DNA of 5,687 nucleotides, from positions 1 through 5,687 of the forward strand of contig DAOWNU010000148.1 of NCBI GenBank assembly GCA_030642425.1. Reading direction: 5' to 3'. How positions within the stretch are numbered: position 1 is the first letter of the stretch; the number at the start of each line of letters is the position of its first letter. Positions 3,275 to 5,687 of this stretch are shown here, piece after piece. The notes below the pieces were generated by a model, which saw only the letters and a program-made list of their open reading frames with translations, was not told the origin of the DNA and searched no databases. Position numbers and translations under genes: made by a program. The stretch comes from a bacterium (GTDB lineage Bacteria > UBP14 > UBA6098).

Positions 3275-5687
3275 ATGATAAACGGCATGTATTCCGAACG
3301 CTTCAAAAAGGTTCTTCAATACGCGAGGGAGGAGGCCGCAAGGCTCGGGCACTCTTATATCGGCACGGAACACCTGCTGCTCGGGATAATCCGCCACGGA
3401 AACAACGGCGCTATCGACGTCATGCGCTCGGCCCGAATCGAACCGCAGGATGTCCGCCGCACTATCGAGGACATGCTCGACGCCGGCGAGACCACGTATT
3501 TCCTCGGCCATATTATTATGACTGCCCGCGCGAACAAGGCTATCGAGCAATCCGCGGCGGAGGCCAAATCGCTCGGTTCGAGCGATATCGGCACCGAACA
3601 CCTGCTGCTGGCGATGATCAAAGAGGGCAAATCCCTCGCGGCGCAGGTCCTTCTTATGTATGACCTATCCTACACCGAGGGACTGCAGATAATCGGCAAG
3701 CTGGATACCGGAGGAGGCCTGAAAGACCGACCCGGCCACAGACGCGAACCTTCACCCGTAGGCGGCGGAAAAACCCCCTCGCTGGATCAGTTCAGCAGAG
3801 ATATTACTCTCCTCGCTAAAAATGGAAAACTCGACCCGGTAATCGGCCGCAAAAGCGAGATAGAAAGGCTCGCGCAGGTTCTCTGCCGGCGCAAAAAGAA
3901 TAATCCCGTGCTGATCGGTGAGCCGGGAGTCGGCAAAACCGCGATAGTGGAGGGCCTCGCACAGCTTATTATCGCCAAAGACGTGCCGTATCTGCTTCAA
4001 AATAGGCGGGTCGTCAGCCTCGACCTGACCGGACTTGTGGCCGGAACCAAATATCGCGGGCAATTCGAAGAGCGTATCAAGGCCGTTCTCGACGAAATTG
4101 TCGGAAACAGCGAGACAATCCTGTTCATCGACGAGCTTCACACATTGGTAGGAGCGGGGGGCGCGGAGGGCGCGCTGGACGCCTCGAATATCCTCAAACC
4201 CATGCTCGCAAGCGGCGAATTGCAATGTATCGGCGCAACTACTCTGGAAGAATACCGCAAGCATATCGAGAAGGACGGGGCGCTGGAACGCCGTTTCCAA
4301 ACGGTTACAGTCGATCCGCCCACGCCGGAAGAGACGATCGAGAAACTCCGGGGCTTGAAAAAGCATTATGAGGATCATCATAAAGTAATAATAACATCCA
4401 AGGCATTAGAGGCGGCTGTTCGCTACGCCGACAGGTTCGTGCAGGGGCGCTATCAACCGGACAAATCTATCGACCTTATCGACGAGGCCGGTGCGATGGT
4501 CAACCTTGCGGGTTATGTCAAACCGAAATTCCTTATCGAATCGGAACTCGAAATTGCCGAATTGGAACGGGCGAAAGAGGCCGCGATCTCCAGTCAGGAT
4601 TTCGAACGGGCCGCAAGACTGCGCGATCAGATTCGTTCGGCGAGGAAAAATTTCGAGGAGGAGGAGGAGGCCTGGCATCGCGCCCGTGATGAGAACCGGC
4701 CCGAGGTTACGGTTGCCGATATTGCCGGGGTTGCAAGCCGCATGACCGGAATCCCCATCTCCGAGATTGGCAAAGAGGACGCCAAACGCCTGCTAAATAT
4801 AGAAAAAACAATCGGAAAGGAAGTAATCGGGCAGGAGGAAGCTATCAAGGTTCTATCCTCCTCGATACGCAGAAGCCGCGCGGGGCTGAATAATCCAAAT
4901 CGACCTGTCGGGAGTTTCCTGTTTATGGGCCCGAGCGGTGTCGGCAAAACTCATCTGGCCAAAGTGTTGACACGCTTTCTATTCGGCACGGAGGACGCGC
5001 TCGTGCGAATAGACATGTCCGAATATATGGAGAAATACTCGGTCAGCAGACTGGTGGGCGCGCCTCCGGGATACGTCGGTTTCGACGAAGGCGGGACTCT
5101 GACAGAAAAGGTTCGAAGACATCCATACAGCGTCGTGCTTTTCGACGAGATAGAAAAGGCGCACCCGGAGGTTTTCGGGATTTTGCTGCAAATCCTCGAG
5201 GACGGCATATTGACGGACAGCTTCGGGCACCGGGTGAATTTCAAGAACACGATTGTAATAATGACTTCCAATATCGGCACAAAGCACCTGATAAACACAA
5301 AACTCGGCTTTGGGGCGGACGAGTCGGAGATCGATTTCGAATCGATCCGTATCGATCTGCTCGGCGAACTGAAAAAAACGATGCGCCCCGAGCTTCTCAA
5401 CCGAATCGACCACGTGATTGTGTTCAAGCCGCTTCGACTCGAAGATATTGAAAAGATCGTCGATCTCGAAATAGCCGAGGTCAACAAGCGCGTAAAACAT
5501 AAGAATATGCATCTCGATTTGAGCGCCGGAAGCCTCCAGTGGCTGGCGGAAAAAGGATTCGACCCGAACATGGGCGCCCGCCCTTTGAAAAAAGCGATCC
5601 AAAGATATGTCGAAGACCCTCTCTCCTCAAAACTCGTTTCCGGCGAGCTGCCGTGGGATTCTGTGATATTTATCGACCTGGATAAAA
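3275..5687 (+). CDS. clpC: ATP-dependent unfoldase ClpC (Hsp100/Clp AAA+), missing only the extreme C-terminus
   Basis: The frame is open for 804 codons to the right edge. Family members have about 810-850 residues, so little is missing. ClpC forms ATP-driven hexamers in the cytoplasm that unfold proteins and feed them to ClpP. Domains in order: two Clp_N repeats (about 5-70 and 78-140, each with GTEHLLL at 30-36 and 106-112); a Gly/Pro-rich linker (about 145-168); AAA+ D1 with Walker A GEPGVGKT (215-222), pore loop KYRG (259-262), Walker B D286/E287 and arginines R339/R340; a short M-domain with UVR motif (about 425-465, SQDFERAARLRDQ); and D2 with Walker A GPSGVGKT (552-559), pore loop GYVG (599-602), Walker B D624/E625, arginine R710 and sensor-2 GARPL (767-771). 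LGF at 677-679 sits where the ClpP-docking loop is expected. The short M-domain with UVR separates it from ClpB. F443 matches the M-domain phenylalanine that holds staphylococcal ClpC in its resting state. All catalytic residues are intact. Confidence 0.96.
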   Translation, partial: MINGMYSERFKKVLQYAREEAARLGHSYIGTEHLLLGIIRHGNNGAIDVMRSARIEPQDVRRTIEDMLDAGETTYFLGHIIMTARANKAIEQSAAEAKSLGSSDIGTEHLLLAMIKEGKSLAAQVLLMYDLSYTEGLQIIGKLDTGGGLKDRPGHRREPSPVGGGKTPSLDQFSRDITLLAKNGKLDPVIGRKSEIERLAQVLCRRKKNNPVLIGEPGVGKTAIVEGLAQLIIAKDVPYLLQNRRVVSLDLTGLVAGTKYRGQFEERIKAVLDEIVGNSETILFIDELHTLVGAGGAEGALDASNILKPMLASGELQCIGATTLEEYRKHIEKDGALERRFQTVTVDPPTPEETIEKLRGLKKHYEDHHKVIITSKALEAAVRYADRFVQGRYQPDKSIDLIDEAGAMVNLAGYVKPKFLIESELEIAELERAKEAAISSQDFERAARLRDQIRSARKNFEEEEEAWHRARDENRPEVTVADIAGVASRMTGIPISEIGKEDAKRLLNIEKTIGKEVIGQEEAIKVLSSSIRRSRAGLNNPNRPVGSFLFMGPSGVGKTHLAKVLTRFLFGTEDALVRIDMSEYMEKYSVSRLVGAPPGYVGFDEGGTLTEKVRRHPYSVVLFDEIEKAHPEVFGILLQILEDGILTDSFGHRVNFKNTIVIMTSNIGTKHLINTKLGFGADESEIDFESIRIDLLGELKKTMRPELLNRIDHVIVFKPLRLEDIEKIVDLEIAEVNKRVKHKNMHLDLSAGSLQWLAEKGFDPNMGARPLKKAIQRYVEDPLSSKLVSGELPWDSVIFIDLDK

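Noticed and set aside
3239..5602. Several long minus-strand open frames opposite clpC (such as 3752-4381 and 4951-5571)
   Set aside because: They are antisense shadows of the GC-biased clpC codons, with no family motifs and no ribosome sites. The plus-strand frame has a full set of ClpC motifs.
1..5687. A novel defence, mobile or biosynthetic system
   Set aside because: All four genes belong to well-known housekeeping families, and none of the usual partners of such systems (nuclease, integrase, toxin, reverse transcriptase, modification enzyme) is encoded here.

Overview
The window looks like an ordinary chromosomal segment of a bacterium that I cannot place to phylum. Coding DNA is moderately GC-rich with many C/G-ending codons, and the spacers are AT-rich and full of short repeats. 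A ClpC-type unfoldase carrying an N-terminal double Clp repeat and a UVR motif is typical of Gram-positives, cyanobacteria, spirochaetes and many uncultivated lineages. It argues against a standard gammaproteobacterium but does not settle the taxonomy. No phage, transposase, integrase, CRISPR, tRNA or rRNA gene was recognised.

Layout: (1) 1-233, minus strand, the first 77 residues of an AI-2E/PerM-type membrane transporter, running off the left edge. (2) 234-574, a gene-free spacer with a composite repeat: a GTCATTC...GGAATCCAG element, a 13-unit heptamer array and a 'CATTGCTAATT' module. (3) 575-1561, minus strand, phosphate acetyltransferase (pta), complete. (4) 1562-1755, a divergent promoter region. 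(5) 1756-2754, plus strand, an M19 zinc dipeptidase, complete. (6) 2755-3274, a 520-bp spacer holding a second, rearranged copy of the composite repeat, a separate 83-nt hairpin repeat with 8-nt periodicity, and a well-formed promoter surrounded by dyads. (7) 3275-5687, plus strand, clpC, open to the right edge and lacking only its last residues.

The genes do not form an operon or an obvious joint pathway. Pta interconverts acetyl-CoA and acetyl phosphate, the dipeptidase recycles dipeptides, and ClpC unfolds proteins for ClpP. Acetate kinase, the usual partner of pta, is not in the window. The parts worth a second look are non-coding: the composite repeat in two permuted versions, the strand-biased hairpin, and the dense dyad cluster around a near-consensus sigma-70-type promoter of clpC. 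I see no evidence of a new multi-gene system here.
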